NCBI RefSeq assembly: GCF_963924675.1
Contig: NC_089234.1
Coordinates: 24,109,668-24,173,667 of the forward strand
From: Phocoena phocoena
Lineage: Eukaryota; Chordata; Mammalia; Artiodactyla; Phocoenidae
Reading direction: 5' to 3'
DNA: 64,000 nucleotides
The notes beneath the pieces were generated by a model. The model did not search any database. It was not told where the DNA came from and worked only from the letters and a program-made list of their open reading frames with translations. Position 1 is the first letter of the stretch. Every line of letters begins with the position of its first letter. Positions 1-12,690 of this stretch are shown in pieces. The translations under genes and the position numbers were made by a program.

Positions 1-39
1 TTAAAGGGATGAGGCCCAGGGCACTCAGGAAACAAGAGA

Positions 40-240
40 TCCCAGAGCCGGGACCTTGGACACGGGCTGTACAGCTGAGGAAATGGAAACTAAGTTTCCT
101 CATCTGCAAAGTGAAAGGTTGGACCCTTCTTGCTGTCCTGGTTCAAGGCTGTGGCATACTTTATACCTGGAAGCCCCCTGATGAACATTTATCAGATAGC
201 TGAATGAAGAAATAAATGAATGAATCCAAAGCCGTAAGGA
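40..240 (+). repeat. MIR-like SINE fragment
   Basis: An old tRNA-derived SINE relic. A stretch about aagtttcctcatctgcaaag matches the MIR core ('tttcctcatctgtaaaatgg'), and a MIR-like tail with aatgaatgaat follows. Heavily diverged; placed by recognition only. Confidence 0.45.
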
Positions 241-2158
241 TAAGGATAAGATGCAATAACCCTCACTGTGGTTAACTCAGATCGAAAAAAAAAAGACCAG
301 GAATGAATCTGGGTTAAAGATCATTGCCCTCTGGAAGTAGTTAAAATAGAATAATATCGTACCCACGGAAACAGAGCAGTGCAAACACACCCAGGGCCTA
401 ATTAGACTTCCGAATACATAAGCACACAGGTCTAGCCGGCATTTTCTTTGCCTCAAAACACAGATCTCAGACCTTTTCTCCCCAACCAGGACCTATCAGT
501 CGCTGTGGCTTAGTCTAAATCCATTCCTTAGTGTTTGGGCTCCCAAACAATCCAGTCCAAGACGCAATTATTTCTGCAGCCAAGAATTCAGTTTCCACGT
601 CCCAGCCTAATGTGAGTTCTTCCCGCAAAGGACTGAGACGATACAGCCAAGAATACAATCAAAGAGAAGGACAACCTGTAATCTTAACTTGCCCTTTGTA
701 CTTCAGACAACCGCCATCAGCATCAAGGCGGCAGGAAGAAAAACAACTACCAGGGCAGCAATCACACGGACACCTGTGCAGGGAGACCTTGCCCACAGCA
801 CATGAAAGTCTCCCTTGACTGCCAGAGTTTAAGAGGAGAAATCTCTTCAGAATTGAGAACTCAAAAGAAACAAAAGGCAAGAGAAAGAAACGGGGAGAGA
901 AAGTTCACGCCCCCCTAAACTGAATTTCAAACCACCACCACAAAGCAAGAGCCAGCTCAGGAAAAGCAAGAAGAAAACCTATTACCCTGACAATAAACTG
1001 CAGCCTTGCAAACACCCAGGAACCCAGACGCACGGGCAGTGGAGCCGGAGCTGAAGGGCAAAAAAGAGGCACCATCTCCAAGAGCAAATGCAGCCAGAGA
1101 AAGTGGCCCCCGGGAGCCACAGCTCTGCCACTGCACCTGCCTGGTGTCTGAACAAGCATTCCCAGCCCTGCATTGGAGAACTTTTGCAAATGAGATGAGA
1201 AGCAGCCTGCAGTGGGACTCGGGATGCTTGCAGGACAAGAGCTAATGGCAATTATTTAGTTTTAACAACTGGGTAATTGCTGACCAGACCAGCAGAGGCC
1301 AAAAGGCCAATGCCTCTGCTTTGCCAAGAAAACCAAGGGTTAGGTGTTAACTGCATAAAACTAAGTGCGCTGCTCCCCTGGTCACTTTTAATTGGGCTGT
1401 GCTGCCACATGATGTGGGGACAAACCACTTGGGTCAGGGGACCTCTGGCAGACCCACCTGGACAGAGCAGGCACAAACTTTTGTGAGTGGCCATTGGGCT
1501 AAAACACCTTGACTTGGATAACAGCTTAGTGCTGGAGTGAGTTAGAGGTCTGAGGGTAAGAGTTGATCCTGAACATGGATACAGACCTTCCTGATTTAGG
1601 AGAAGACAAGGGACTATCTCAGGGGGGGATCCTGAAAGCAGGTGGAACCGTAAGGAGGTCAAGGCCTTAGCACTGAGTCCCAGAAATCACAAATCTGAAA
1701 GTCAGGAAGGTTTTCCCAGGCACCAGCACAGGACATGAACGTCCAGACTCAGCCAATGCACCGCCAGCAGCTTGGGAAGTGAGGTACTTAAGCTCCTAAG
1801 GGATCTGTCTTGGAAGTATCACTCTGCCAGCTCTCAGAGGGCTGGTGCCATGTGAGGCCCACTCTGACTCACAGGAGCCCCCATTCTGTATGCTCACTCC
1901 AGCCTCCAACTCTTCACTCTGGCTTTCTCCACTCCCGGGATGCTTATTCCTGTTCCAGTGACAGCCCACCTGGTACATCCCAAGTTCCCTCTTCCTCCAC
2001 CCTTATCCACCAGGAAACCCTGTTTATGAAGAAGGTACTGAATAAGCATTACCTGCCCTTCACAGTGATTTATCCCTGCTGAGTATGTTGAGCCCTCGAT
2101 CAATTTCAAGCTCTAAGGGTACTTAGAAATCATCCAGTCCAACTTTATAGATAAAAAT
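241..2158. other. Unique sequence, no supported gene
   Basis: Short open frames on both strands here overlap one another, show no recognisable domain and have no convincing splice pattern. The stretch around 1240-1300 is AT-rich with several ATTA/AATT cores and could be regulatory, but that is only an impression. The last 60 bases look like an old MIR-type relic into which the next element inserted. Confidence 0.5.
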
Positions 2159-2169
2159 AAACCAAAGCC

Positions 2170-2233
2170 TTGTACACCAACTATATCTCAATTTTTAAAA
2201 AGAAATAAATAAATCCAAATAAATAAATAAATA
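2170..2233 (+). mobile_element. Very short L1 3'-tail insertion
   Basis: About 60 bases reading like an L1 3' terminus (tgtacaccaactatatctcaa) run into an A-rich tail with AAAT repeats. Flanking sequences aaaccaaagcc (2159-2169) and aaacaaagccc (about 2234-2244) form a plausible TSD. This indicates extreme 5' truncation. The small size limits certainty. Confidence 0.5.
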
Positions 2234-2414
2234 AAACAAAGCCCAGGCAGGTTATCTGGCTATAGTCCAGACATTCCTTTGTTAATTTCAGTTTCATGTA
2301 TGGGAATCTCATTTCTCTAATATGTTGTTATGTTTCTGAAAGACAAAGCTCTTATATTATTCTTTATGTTAGTCTTTTCTATAACCACATAGTATTTTAT
2401 TTTATTTATTTATT

Positions 2415-2618
2415 ATTTTTTTTTTTGTGGTACATGGACCTCTCACTGTTGCGGCCTCTCCCGTTGCAGAGCACAGGCTCCGGACGCGCAGGCTCAGCGG
2501 CCATGGCTCACGGGCCCAGCCGCTCTGCGGCAGGTGGGATCCTCCCGGACCGGGGCACGAACCCGCATCCCCTGCATCGGCAGGCGGACTCTCAACCACT
2601 GTGCCACCAGGGAAACCC
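2415..2618 (-). mobile_element. CHR SINE (copy 1)
   Basis: tRNA-derived SINE of the cetacean CHR type, lying on the minus strand: poly(T) at 2415-2426 is its A-tail, and the tRNA-like head (ccaccagggaaaccc) is at 2604-2618. The B-box-like motif appears as gggcacgaacccgc. Possible short TSD agtatttta/agtatttaa on either side. Non-coding; it would have been moved by L1 machinery. Confidence 0.9.
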
Positions 2619-3976
2619 AACCGCAGAGTATTTAACATAAGAATACACAGAAGTAGATCCTTAATAAATATCTGCCCTCTCCTCTGTGGTCCACTGATGA
2701 CCTAACTCCAATAATAGTATTGTGGGGCTCGGAGTGACCTCGACTTCTAACCACACTGAGATGAGGAGCCATATAACAACCTAATAACTTCATAGAAGAG
2801 CAAACCACTTTGGCTGTTATCCTACACATAGCAGGCAACAAGGAAGGGAAGAGGGGTTGGTCCCTAACCTGCATTCAGAGAGATCAGCATTCAGCCCACA
2901 TACACTAACAGGGTGCACGGGATTTGCCAGCTTTGTGTACGTAACAATACTTGAAAGTCGAAAAATACACAGTCCTTGCTCTTGACTTTCAATCTAAGGG
3001 GGAAGACAGACAGGAACACAGATCATTATGGCTCCATGCGACAAGTGTGATGACAGAAAAGGCAAAGGAGTATCATTCTAGATCGTTAAATGAAGCTCCG
3101 TAGGTCTCTCGACTCACCAACATGTTCCCCATGAGCACAAATTGACGGGCTTGACTCTTTGCCAAAGCCCACAGCATACCTCCGCCACTAGGTCTTCTTC
3201 TACACCATTCCCCTCACCCCAAATGTCCTCACTTTCCCCTGTAAATCTAACTCATCTCTGAAATTCAAGCTTCAGGTTGAATCCCAAACTTTAGAGTTCA
3301 TCCAGGCTCTCCTTAACTACCTTACCACTTCCTTTCTGCAGCACTTATTTTGTCTCTTATACTATTTCTGGTTCAATTCTTATGTCCTTACTTAACTCTC
3401 ATGCAATCTTATTATTGATCTAAATTTTAAATTCCTTAATGATACGTCTCAAGTTCTCTCCTCTAGAAAATTCACATATGGGCAAGTCTCAGATACACAC
3501 AGCAAGTGGTCAGTATATCTCCTTACAGAATGCATGCATGCATGCGTGAATGAATGAATGAATGTGTCATATAACTAGTCAGGTTTCAATTGTTTATCAA
3601 TAATTCCAAACAAATCTACCCTCTCGCTGTCTTCTCTCTTCCCTATTACACACTAACACAGAGAGACATGATACTATTTTGGGTCAACCAGAATGAGTTC
3701 ACCTGGAATGCATTAGCCACAGATCTCTGCTAAGATTAGCCAGTTTATTTCCCAAGACACATGCCTTATTTGATTATAACCTTTCAGAAATATATATTTA
3801 CTTTAAGGCAATTCCACAAATTTCTGAGTTGCTAGATTTCTGAAATGTTATTTCCAGTTATCTTCTAGTACTAAAATGAACTCGTTTACTTAGGTTATAT
3901 GTGTGAGCTGTAAAACAATAATATTTACTATTCCAGATAAAATTCCCTAAAGTATTTTTAGAATCTTTACCATTTA
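2619..3976. other. Unique sequence with L2-like relics
   Basis: No gene seen. Two stretches resemble L2 LINE remnants. One is around 2900-3070 (cagtccttgctcttgac... then gggggaagacagacagg, L2 minus-like). The other is around 3190-3480 (pyrimidine-rich, ending caatcttattattgatct, L2 plus-like). A small TGCA/TGAA simple repeat lies at 3531-3564. Confidence 0.4.
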
Positions 3977-3990
3977 AATTGCATGCTGCC

Positions 3991-4306
3991 GACCTACTAG
4001 AGAATGGACGTGAGGATACAGGAAGGGGGAAAGGTAAGCTGGGACAAAGTGAGAGAGTGGCATGGACATATATACGCTACCAAATGTAAAATAGCTAGTG
4101 GGAAGCAGCCGCATAGCACAGGGAGATCAGCCCCGTGCTTTGTGTCCACCTACAGGGGTGGGATAGGGACGGTGGGAGGGAGGGAGACGCAAGAGGGAAG
4201 AGATATGGGAACATATGTATATGTATAACTGATTCACTTTGTTATAAAGCAGAAACTAACACACCATTGTAAAGCAATTATACTCCAATAAAGATGTTAA
4301 AAAAAA
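3991..4306 (+). mobile_element. L1 3' end, severely 5'-truncated
   Basis: Starts gacctactagagaatgga and ends aataaagatgttaaaaaaaa, including the AATAAA signal and A-tail. It closely matches the 3' UTR of the larger L1 at 19445-19760, so both belong to one subfamily. A clean TSD, aattgcatgctgcc, lies at 3977-3990 and again at 4307-4320. Only 3' UTR remains, so it has no coding capacity. Confidence 0.9.
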
Positions 4307-4436
4307 ATTGCATGCTGCCAATTTTTCATCACTTTCTTACCTTCTCAATCTGGGAACTATATTTTAATTCTGAGGTAATTCAATTTGCTAAATACTTTGT
4401 CATTTGTTTATATGATTAGAAATACACTTTTCCAAA

Positions 4437-4713
4437 TATCGTATATTAACGCATATATGTGGAATCTATAAAAATGGTACAGATGAACTGGTTTGCAAGG
4501 CAGAAACAGAGACACAGATGTAGAGAACAAGCATATGGACACCAAGGGGGGAAAGCAGGGGAGGGGGTACTGGTGGTGGTGGTATGAACTGGGAGATTGG
4601 GATTGACATACATATACCAATATGTATAAAATAGATAACTAATAAGAACCTGCTGTATAAAAAAATAAAATAAAGTTCAAAAAAAAAGAAAAAACATGAA
4701 TTTAGAAAAAAGA
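4437..4713 (+). mobile_element. L1 3' end of a second subfamily
   Basis: Contains the L1 ORF2 end/3' UTR pattern (atatatgtggaatctataaaaatgg), a G-rich stretch at 4544-4590 and the ending aagaacctgctgtat...aataaagttcaaaaaaaa. The 3' terminus differs from the copy at 3991-4306. Diverged TSDs agaaatacacttttccaa (4419-4436) and agaaatacagttttcaa (about 4715-4731) flank it, so this copy is older. Confidence 0.8.
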
Positions 4714-5377
4714 ACCAGAAATACAGTTTTCAAGGGGTTAAACTCTCAAAAGAAAAAAAAGAAAAAAGATTAGCTAGGTTATTTCAATAGTACCTTTTCT
4801 AATTTAATTTTTTCTTTGGCATCCCCCTCCAACCTGCCCTGATTCCATCTGGACTTTTTTAGTGCTTGGGGAAAAGGAGAAAATGAGTAAATGAGCTGGC
4901 AGGAAAGAGGTATAATTCTGTGGTTCAAATTGCCATCCTTTAATGAGTGGAATAAATTTTTATTGATGTTAACAAACAAGATGCCAATACATAGGCATGG
5001 AGGTCAGGACCTAGCCTGGTAGGGCCCCAGCAGAGACTGATTTCTGTAATCAGTTTTCATTCCTCTATGAATATCCCAAGCTACAAGCAGTATAGATGGG
5101 AATCATTTCCTGGGTAAATGTCCATGTCCTAGCACAGGAAGAAAGGCCATGAGCCCAAACACTGATCTCAACCACCAAGCCCAGGGAGGCTTATCTACCT
5201 TACTATGTCTCTCTTGACTTCTCCCTTTACAGCACCTAAAACCAGAAATGCCAGGGGAAACGGTCCCCCCACCCACTATTTTGGACTCTATCTCTAAAAT
5301 ATACTGATAGGCGTAAGTACACAGCAAAAGTCCTTCCCTCTACAGGGTTACAGTCTAAGGCAGGCAATAATGCACAG

Positions 5378-5530
5378 AGGACCCAAACCTGCCACCTGGC
5401 CACACATCCAAATCACCTGGAGAGCTGGCTAACAACAGCTGGAGAGATTCTGACTCAGTAGGTCTTGAGTAGAAACTGACAATCTGATGTTTAACATGAG
5501 CCCCAGATGCTTCTGATGTAACCAACCCAT
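5378..5530 (+). mobile_element. MER5-like hAT MITE fragment
   Basis: The phrases caaatcacctggagagctgg and ttctgactcagtaggtct are characteristic of MER5A-type nonautonomous hAT elements. The terminal inverted repeats are too worn to place exactly. Confidence 0.65.
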
Positions 5531-5579
5531 AAGACAGACTGGTAAACAAATGGGAACACTGTATAAAATGCTTTTGAGT

Positions 5580-5745
5580 CAGTCAGGTCTAGGTGGAAAT
5601 ATCAGCTCTACTATATACTGCAAACTAGGGCAGGTTATTTAACCTCTGGGTTACGAACAGCTGTTGTAGGGCTTTAAGCACATAACACTCACAAAACTAG
5701 TAGTGAAGGGCCTGGCACACAGCAGGATTTTTATAAATAGAAACT
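5580..5745 (+). repeat. MIR SINE
   Basis: MIR core: 'aaactagggcaggttattt' then 'aacctctgggtt', followed by a tail resembling 'cctggcacacagcagg'. Confidence 0.6.
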
Positions 5746-5749
5746 GCCC

Positions 5750-7660
5750 ACAAAGAGAGCCAGACGGTCTGGCCCAGTCCAAATTTCACTAAATCACATT
5801 AGGTCTATCAAATTCAAGCTCTGTATCAGGCCATAAGCATGATTTAATCATTTCATATACATAAATTCTCAATTAGAATAAAGTGTACTTGCGGTTTCTG
5901 AAAATATAGTTACCATAATGATAGCACAGAATTCCATTGCTACAGCTTTGGACTTTTAGGTCACTGATCTCTGAAGAATGTCATGGTAATGTTGCCTCAT
6001 TCATAACATGGTGCTACAACATAAACCCCAAGGACAATGTCATACTAGAAACTAAGATGGACAAGGAAGTCCTTTGGAAAGTCTACTATATAGTAATAAA
6101 AGTTAGTATCTTTAAAGCCACATTTAGAACCACAGAGGGAAAAGCCATCAACAAAGTTACACATTACGATCGTTCTTATACTTTTATTATAAAGGTTAAT
6201 CATTCATATAGTATTAGGAAATGGGTTCTTGATTAAAGCTAAGTGTTGCTATCAGCAAACACGTGCATTCTTTCTATTCTTGCTTTTTACACACATTCTG
6301 TATTCAGTGTATCTTTGAGAAGTTAGCCTTAACAGAAAGGTGTGTGGGACTTTAGCACTTAAGTTCTCTTGACATAACTCAGCCCAATCACTCTACATGA
6401 ATGTAGATCACTTTTCTATTTCTTGGCAAGAAAATGTACTGGTAAATATCATTTAACCTTTCTCAAACAGTGAAGGTGACCCTGGTTCCATCCATCAAAT
6501 AGATTCCTCACTCTTAATTTAAAATATTAGACGGTGCCCTAAACCTTTTCTTGAGGGGAGACCCAAGCAAATCTTATTTGGATAGATTCCCCATGGCTGT
6601 CTACAGTCAATTCCAGATTCTTATAAGATACCTAGCCAGGTACAGCATTGAATTAAAAGAAGGTCAGTCAATAGAGTGGACATACTCCTGCTTGAGCAGT
6701 TAATTGCTACAAAGAGTTTAATAAGTTATTTTTGGAGCCAAACTCCCAGTTTCCATGAAGCTTGTTTTTTTGTTTGTTTGTTTGTTTTTTCTTAAAATCC
6801 TCACTGAATTCCACCAGCAAATTCTTTCCAAGCTTGTTAAATACCCAAAGACAAACAGCTGTCTGTAGGCATTCAAGATAAATGGAAAATACATAACCTC
6901 TCTCTATTTTAAGTCCATAATAACTATCAGAAACCCAAGAGTAACTTCATTATTATTTCACACTATGACCTATTATTTTTAATATGAAATATTCAGATGA
7001 GAGTAATTAATTCCATTTAAGGGAATCAAGTGCTGGTGAAAGAAAGTTATATTCCAATCACCGAGCAGATACAAGAACAATCACAATGGAACACACCTCA
7101 TATCCTTGAGATCTTATTCTCAAAGAAATGGAAAAAGGATGCTAAATGAATCTGTGATCCAGCCAGAGAGCAGGCCCAGTCCACAGCTCAACTGAAATAA
7201 TTTAAATGTGTCCTGGAGGTCCTTCCACTTTTTTTCAAACAAGGGTTACCCCCAGTGGTGATTCTCCATCCCCCTAAGTTTGACAACTATTGAGCCTTAC
7301 TGAACTTTGCAACCCAAACACTGTCCCCATGATCTTCCTTTCCTAAACACTGAAAATTTCTTAAAATCCTGTGTTTAGCTGGAGCTTTTAGAGGAAACTA
7401 ACCAAAAACCTAACTCCCTTGGTCCTTCCATTAGCATTTTTACATGTTTTAAGAGAGAGGATGAGGACTTAATTCAATTGAATAAAATCTGAAAGGTGAA
7501 ATTCCAGTCTCTATATAAAGTCACTGCAGGAGAATATGAGAGAATATACTAGGGAAGGAGCTACCTTCACATCCCTCCTCATATCACGCTATTTAAGAGG
7601 GAAGCCAAATAGCTGTAAATGCACTTTCCCTAAAATGGGATTCTTGTAGCTTGTTCTCAC
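5750..7660. other. AT-rich unique sequence
   Basis: No gene, RNA or young element recognised. A (TTTG)n run lies at about 6764-6788. The 99-codon open frame at 5937-6236 has no recognisable domain and is what AT-rich DNA produces by chance. Confidence 0.5.
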
Positions 7661-7664
7661 CCCA

Positions 7665-7790
7665 GGACATCATAGATGAAAGGGATCCTGATTCTAGCCT
7701 CTCATTTCACAGTTGAAGAAGCGAAAGACCACAGCCATTTAATGATCTGCCCTAGATCACACAGCAAGCTACAGTCACATCTTATTCACT
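7665..7790 (-). repeat. MIR SINE
   Basis: Reverse-strand MIR core: tttcacagttgaagaagcga ... tgatctgccctagatcacac with agcaagct, the usual 'acttgcccaaggtcacacag' region. Confidence 0.6.
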
Positions 7791-8279
7791 CTCTGTGCTT
7801 TACAAGGGTTTGGAGAAATGGATATACCCTACTTCTGCATCTACTTAACCTTTACATCCATTCAGTTGCCATGTTTTGTTTCACCTGGAAAATAGAAATC
7901 GCCTCCTAACTAGTCTCCCTGATTGCATGGTAGCATAAGTCTTATAGGGTGCTGAGAGCCCTTGTCACTCAAATGTTTAGAGTCTCCACGTTGCAGAAGA
8001 CACCAGTAATCTACAGGAATGTCTCTTGAGATTCACCCTATGTGGCCTTCCAACCCAGGATTGTTAACTTCCCATAACAGAAATTTCATAACCTCCGAAG
8101 AAAACTCATGTCATTACCAGGTATTCCTATTAGGACTTTATTCATTATTTTAAACCCACATCTGTCTCTCTATGGCTGCCACAGATTACCATGAGTTCTG
8201 CGATTGGATGCCATATTAAGCAATCCTAATATTTCTTCTTTTTAACACTCTTACTACATCTGAAGGCTGCTATCATGTC

Positions 8280-9760
8280 TCTTCTCTGCCTTCTCTTTGT
8301 CTTTTCCATATTAATAATCCCCTGTTTTTTCAAACATCCCCTACATGACATGGTTTGAAGTCGGGTCATAGGGTTCTTCTCCTACATGTCCTCCAATTTG
8401 TCCATGTCCTAGCCACAAAAACAGAACTAAAATATTACAAACACAATATTCCAAACTTAACTGTGCATAATACAAAGAAATCACCCCCATTCTCATTCTA
8501 GATTACACAACTATGACAGAGATTAAAGCTTCATGGGCTTTTTGGCTTATGGTAACAGAGTTGACTCATAGCGAGCCGTGAGCATAGTGAACAGCGGCTT
8601 GTTTTTCAAGCCACTTAATAATATTTTACTCATGCGACTAATTCTCTGAAACATCTCCCTCATCTGATTTTGTACAGTTTAATTTTGGGATTTGTAGAAC
8701 TTTACATTTATCCCTGCTACATTTTGTTCTGTTAGAGTTGGCCCAGATCTCTGGTCTATAAATATTATTTTATATCCTGTTTCTGTCTCAGTATTCAGTC
8801 TCTCCTGTCTTTATATTATTTGCACATTGGATGAATTTCCCATCGATATCTTCCCCAGCAGATGATGCCTCTCTTAGGCAGAGTAGAGGGCGAGGCCAAG
8901 GACAGCAGCTTACAGCCCGCGACTGGGTGATCTCCAGCTTAACTGACAACCATGGTCAATATCCTTTGAGAATGGTTGTTTGACCAGTTTTTAATCCATT
9001 TTCCCTTGCATACAAACATAAATCCATACTAATTACAAAAATATCACAAGAAAGTTGTTCAGATATGCTGCCGAGACCTGTTCTGCTTGTGTTATTTTTT
9101 TCTCACCTAATAGATTAGTGACCCTTATAAAAGAAGCAAAATTGATACTGGCATGGATTGCTTGCATCAAACCCTCACAGCGCCCTAGCGATCATCACCT
9201 CCTCCTCATTATTTCAATATCCCTTCTAAAATCTTGCCCATGGTCATCTTCAAGCTCACTGCTCCAGACTTGTGACATCCATCATCTGACATTTGTCTAT
9301 CTCATTCTTGAAATTAGTCAGTCTTTAACAGTGATCTCCTAGGTGATGTTTTTCAGAGCCCTACTATAAAACTGCTCCGTGATAGAAGACGTAAATTTAT
9401 TTAGATCAATATATATTCTATCAGTCTCTACATGCACCTTACTTGGCTCTTCTCATTTATCCATGTTCATTCACACATGTTCATTCTACACCGTTGAGTC
9501 CAAAGATCAATTTACCTTAACCCCAAAGGCAAAATTAAAGTGGAAACTGAGGTGCTCTGCTTTCTCCGTCATCCATCACTTCCTTGATATCTTTGCCTTA
9601 ATATTGACAAAAATCTCGCTCTTGCCCTTGTTTTTGTTTAACCGTATTCTAAAATTTTGCCTTCCAAACTGTTCTTTTAGGTCAGCGCCACCCACTCGTT
9701 TGTATTACACACACCTTGACTTTGAACACTTTTTCAAACATATTGCTTAAAAATTGTGTC
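8280..9760 (-). mobile_element. Very old CR1/L3-type LINE relic
   Basis: The plus strand carries several phrases typical of the complement of CR1-clade reverse transcriptase genes: catttatccctgctacattttgtt, gggcgaggccaaggacagc, gaccagtttttaatcc, ttctaaaatcttgcccatgg and caagctcactgctcc. They come in the expected order. On the minus strand, frames with many stops resemble the end of the palm region (GKILEG...). Plus-strand open frames at 9055-9342 and 9379-9750 are therefore shadows. Family and limits are uncertain; a library alignment would decide. Confidence 0.5.
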
Positions 9761-10024
9761 TGATGCTGATCAAGGCAAAATAAAGTTATATAGTCATGTA
9801 ATAATTTAATTTTATCATTTGTTGATTTTCAAAGAACAATGCTCAATCTCATTGCTTTGCAAGGGATCTATAATTATTTCAGGCTCAGGAAATACCAATG
9901 AGGTTATGTTTTAAAAAAACCAAGTGGAAATCAAAGGAAGAAAATAGACAACATCAAATGTGTAAAAATAAGCAAAATAATGTACAATGTACTAAATCCT
10001 ATTTAAAATGAAAGCTAGGATAGC

Positions 10025-10210
10025 ATAGTACTGAAGAGCACTGGCTTTGGAGTTAGCAAAGTTGAGTTTAAATGCTTTTGTTCAGCTCACAAGAAGTGTG
10101 TAATCTTGAGATACTTACCTCTTCTTTCCAAGACTCCATGTCCCTCATTTGTGATATATGGATAATGCTAGTGCCTACTGCTTTGGGGGCAGCGAGGATT
10201 CAATGAAAAA
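10025..10210 (+). repeat. MIR SINE
   Basis: Begins agcactggctttggagttag, the MIR head, and runs through gtgtgtaatcttgagatac to a 'gaggattcaatgaaa' tail. Confidence 0.65.
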
Positions 10211-11404
10211 GAGGAAATAATGTATTTGTTCAGTTACTGACACACATAAGAACTCACTAAACCCCACAGTATTTTATATGTTCCCATTTAAAAACCACTT
10301 TGAATATTGAATACTTGGGTGAAAGATTCCCCGATTTTTAAGGAGCATGAAATATGAGGTAGATATAAATAACTTAGGAGAAAAGAAACTAGGAAAACGG
10401 CTGACACAGAAGTCATAATCATGTTCAAGTTGATAAAGCCATATCTCTGTCTGCTTCTGGCCTTGCACCGTAACCTCCTGAAGGGCAAGGTCCCTGAAAT
10501 ACACTTCCTGGTGACCACAGTGCACACACGTGCACACACACTCACACTCCCATACCTTGCACAGAGTGAAGTACATGGTAAGTGCTAAATAACCATGATT
10601 GACTGAGCAGTGATCTCCTCAGACCTGGAAAACAAGAAGTAAATTCACAAGTCTCCAGGCAACACAAAAATCAACTGCAGTAGATACGCTGTATACCCAG
10701 GGCCCCCTTCCGGGAATTGCCTGGCCCACATAATGTGGTGGCCTCCTTGCACTCACGTTTTTACTTCATGACCCTGCCCCTTTGGCCACAGCAGACTGGT
10801 TTAATGATGGACACCTAACCACCATTGGTGGACAGCTGGGAAAACTGGATGTTCTCTCCTGAGCATCTGTTAGGAATTTAGTTATACTCTTGGTGGAGAT
10901 ATGGAAGGAGGGTCTACAAACTCCTGCCCCTGAGGTCTTGGATTTACTTAATCTCCACCCTTTCTTCAAGTCTGATCATTCCCTGAAATGCCTACGATAC
11001 TACAGCATCTTTCCAATGAATTTCATGTTCTTGCCTAAGTGAATTCCAGATGGTTTCTGTTGCCTTTAGTTTAAAAACGAAAACTGAACTAATACACTGA
11101 GGAAAATAAAGAGAAAGAATACCAGTTTCATCATCAGCCTGGCCTTGCCTACAGCTACACGTGCTTTTGACTGATACAAACAACCAAAACAAGATCTAAT
11201 AGTTTACTATTTGCTAGAACACACTGAATGGAACTCAGTAAAGCTTGTTAGGAAAGAGATTATGGAATCATGTCAGCAAAATGTATCATCAAGATCCATA
11301 AGAGATTATAGACTTTAGAATCAGATCACATAAAATCAGAGAAAAGCCAGAATTTTCCAAGAGAGATACTTTCTGAGAAGATTAATCAAAATTACATGGC
11401 AAAA
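10211..11404. other. Unique sequence with a MIR/L2-like tail
   Basis: Near 10550-10610 a phrase like 'cacagagtgaagtacatggtaagtgctaaataa' resembles a MIR or L2 3' end. The overlapping minus-strand frames at 10274-10576 include a GTGCACAC-rich stretch and carry no domain I recognise. No gene supported. Confidence 0.4.
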
Positions 11405-11409
11405 ATAAG

Positions 11410-11610
11410 GGCCAGCACTGGCTCAGTGCTTACTACGTGCTAACTGCTGCTCTAAGGCGTTTTCCATGCATAAACTCACTTAGCCCCTATGACAACCCTG
11501 TGACATGGAGGTACTAAAGATGAGGAAATTCAGGGACTGAGAGGTGAAGTACGTTCCCAAGGTTTCATGGCTAAAAAGTGGCAGATCGAGGCTTCAATCC
11601 CGGTGCTCTT
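11410..11610 (-). repeat. MIR SINE, nearly full length
   Basis: Reverse-strand MIR in order: cactggctcagtgcttacta, the 'acaaccctgtgacatggagg' segment, 'agatgaggaaattcagggac', and a head region ggcagatcgaggcttcaatcc. Confidence 0.75.
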
Positions 11611-11739
11611 AACAATGGACCGCAGGGCATCATGTAAGCTGACTGTGTCCCTCCAGGTGCCGGCATATTCGGTGCGGAAATGTAAAGGCGGAGAGAGGAA
11701 ACTGGCTCACAGGAGTTGTTTGACATTTTCCATGTGTAC

Positions 11740-11930
11740 TTGTTCGTTCATTCATTCAGCAGGCGTTTACTGATGCCTCCTACATGCCAGGCACTGTAGT
11801 AGGTGCTGAGAACAGTCCCAGTGGCAACTCCCTTGTAGAACATGGTCCCAGGGTTACAGGATGTATGCACAGGGTATAAGCACAGTAACTTATACCGAAT
11901 AGGCATTCAATAATCTTTAAGAAACAACCT
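11740..11930 (-). repeat. L2 LINE 3' end
   Basis: ttcattcattcagcaggcg followed by acatgccaggcactgtagta is the reverse complement of the L2 3' terminus. Confidence 0.65.
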
Positions 11931-12489
11931 ACACTCCACATATGGGAAGCATTTCTCGCCCCCTTACAATCTCCAGGTTAGGTTAGCACCCCTCACTGAT
12001 TCTCCAGGAACCTTGTGTCTCTATCACAGACTTCCCACAGTGCTTTGGAAGTATCTGTGTGTCTACTTAGACCCCTATAATATAAGCTACTTGCATATGT
12101 GACTGTGCTAGTCACCTGCCTCACTAGGGCTGGGAAGAATTCCCAGCGTACGGAAGTGCTCAGCAAATGTTTGTTGTATGAATGGACTCCTCAGTATGAC
12201 CTATTACCTCTTCAGAAGCCCATCCTTTGAAAACAAAAGTCATGGCAGGACAAACACTGAGCAGCTGATCCATTGGCAGAGTTGGATTTGTCCTAAACTA
12301 GTTGTTCTCTTTTCTCCTGTCTTCTTTCTGACCAACTCTCCCCACTGGGAGGTGGCCAGCCAGATGACGGGTGCAGTGAGCCACAGGACCATGGAGCAAC
12401 ATTCCCTGCAAATCACACCCATGGCACTGGCTTCACTAGTTTAGGTCTTCAGCCACTTAGGGGGAAGTACCCCACTCAGTAGAGTAAGT

Positions 12490-12690
12490 AAGCATGGATT
12501 TGAATCCACAAAGACCTAGAGTTGAATCCCTGCATCTCCACCCAGCAGCTGGGTAACTTTGAACAAGCAAATTTCTCTGAGCCTTGGTCTTCTCACTTTA
12601 ATACTTGACTCACAGAATCATCTTGAGGATTAAATGGGGATCACACAAATGAAGGCACCAGAACACAGCAGAGATCAATAAATATGAAGA
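12490..12690 (+). repeat. MIR SINE
   Basis: tggatttgaatccacaaaga, agctgggtaactttgaaca, tctctgagccttggtcttc and aggattaaatgggg follow the MIR consensus order. Confidence 0.7.

Noticed and set aside
3531..3564. Short direct repeats (TGCATGCATG, GAATGAATG) as a CRISPR-like array
   Set aside because: It is a simple tetranucleotide repeat in mammalian DNA with no spacers.
9055..9750. Two plus-strand open frames of 95 and 123 codons
   Set aside because: They lie on the complement of an apparent CR1/L3-type relic and have no domain of their own.
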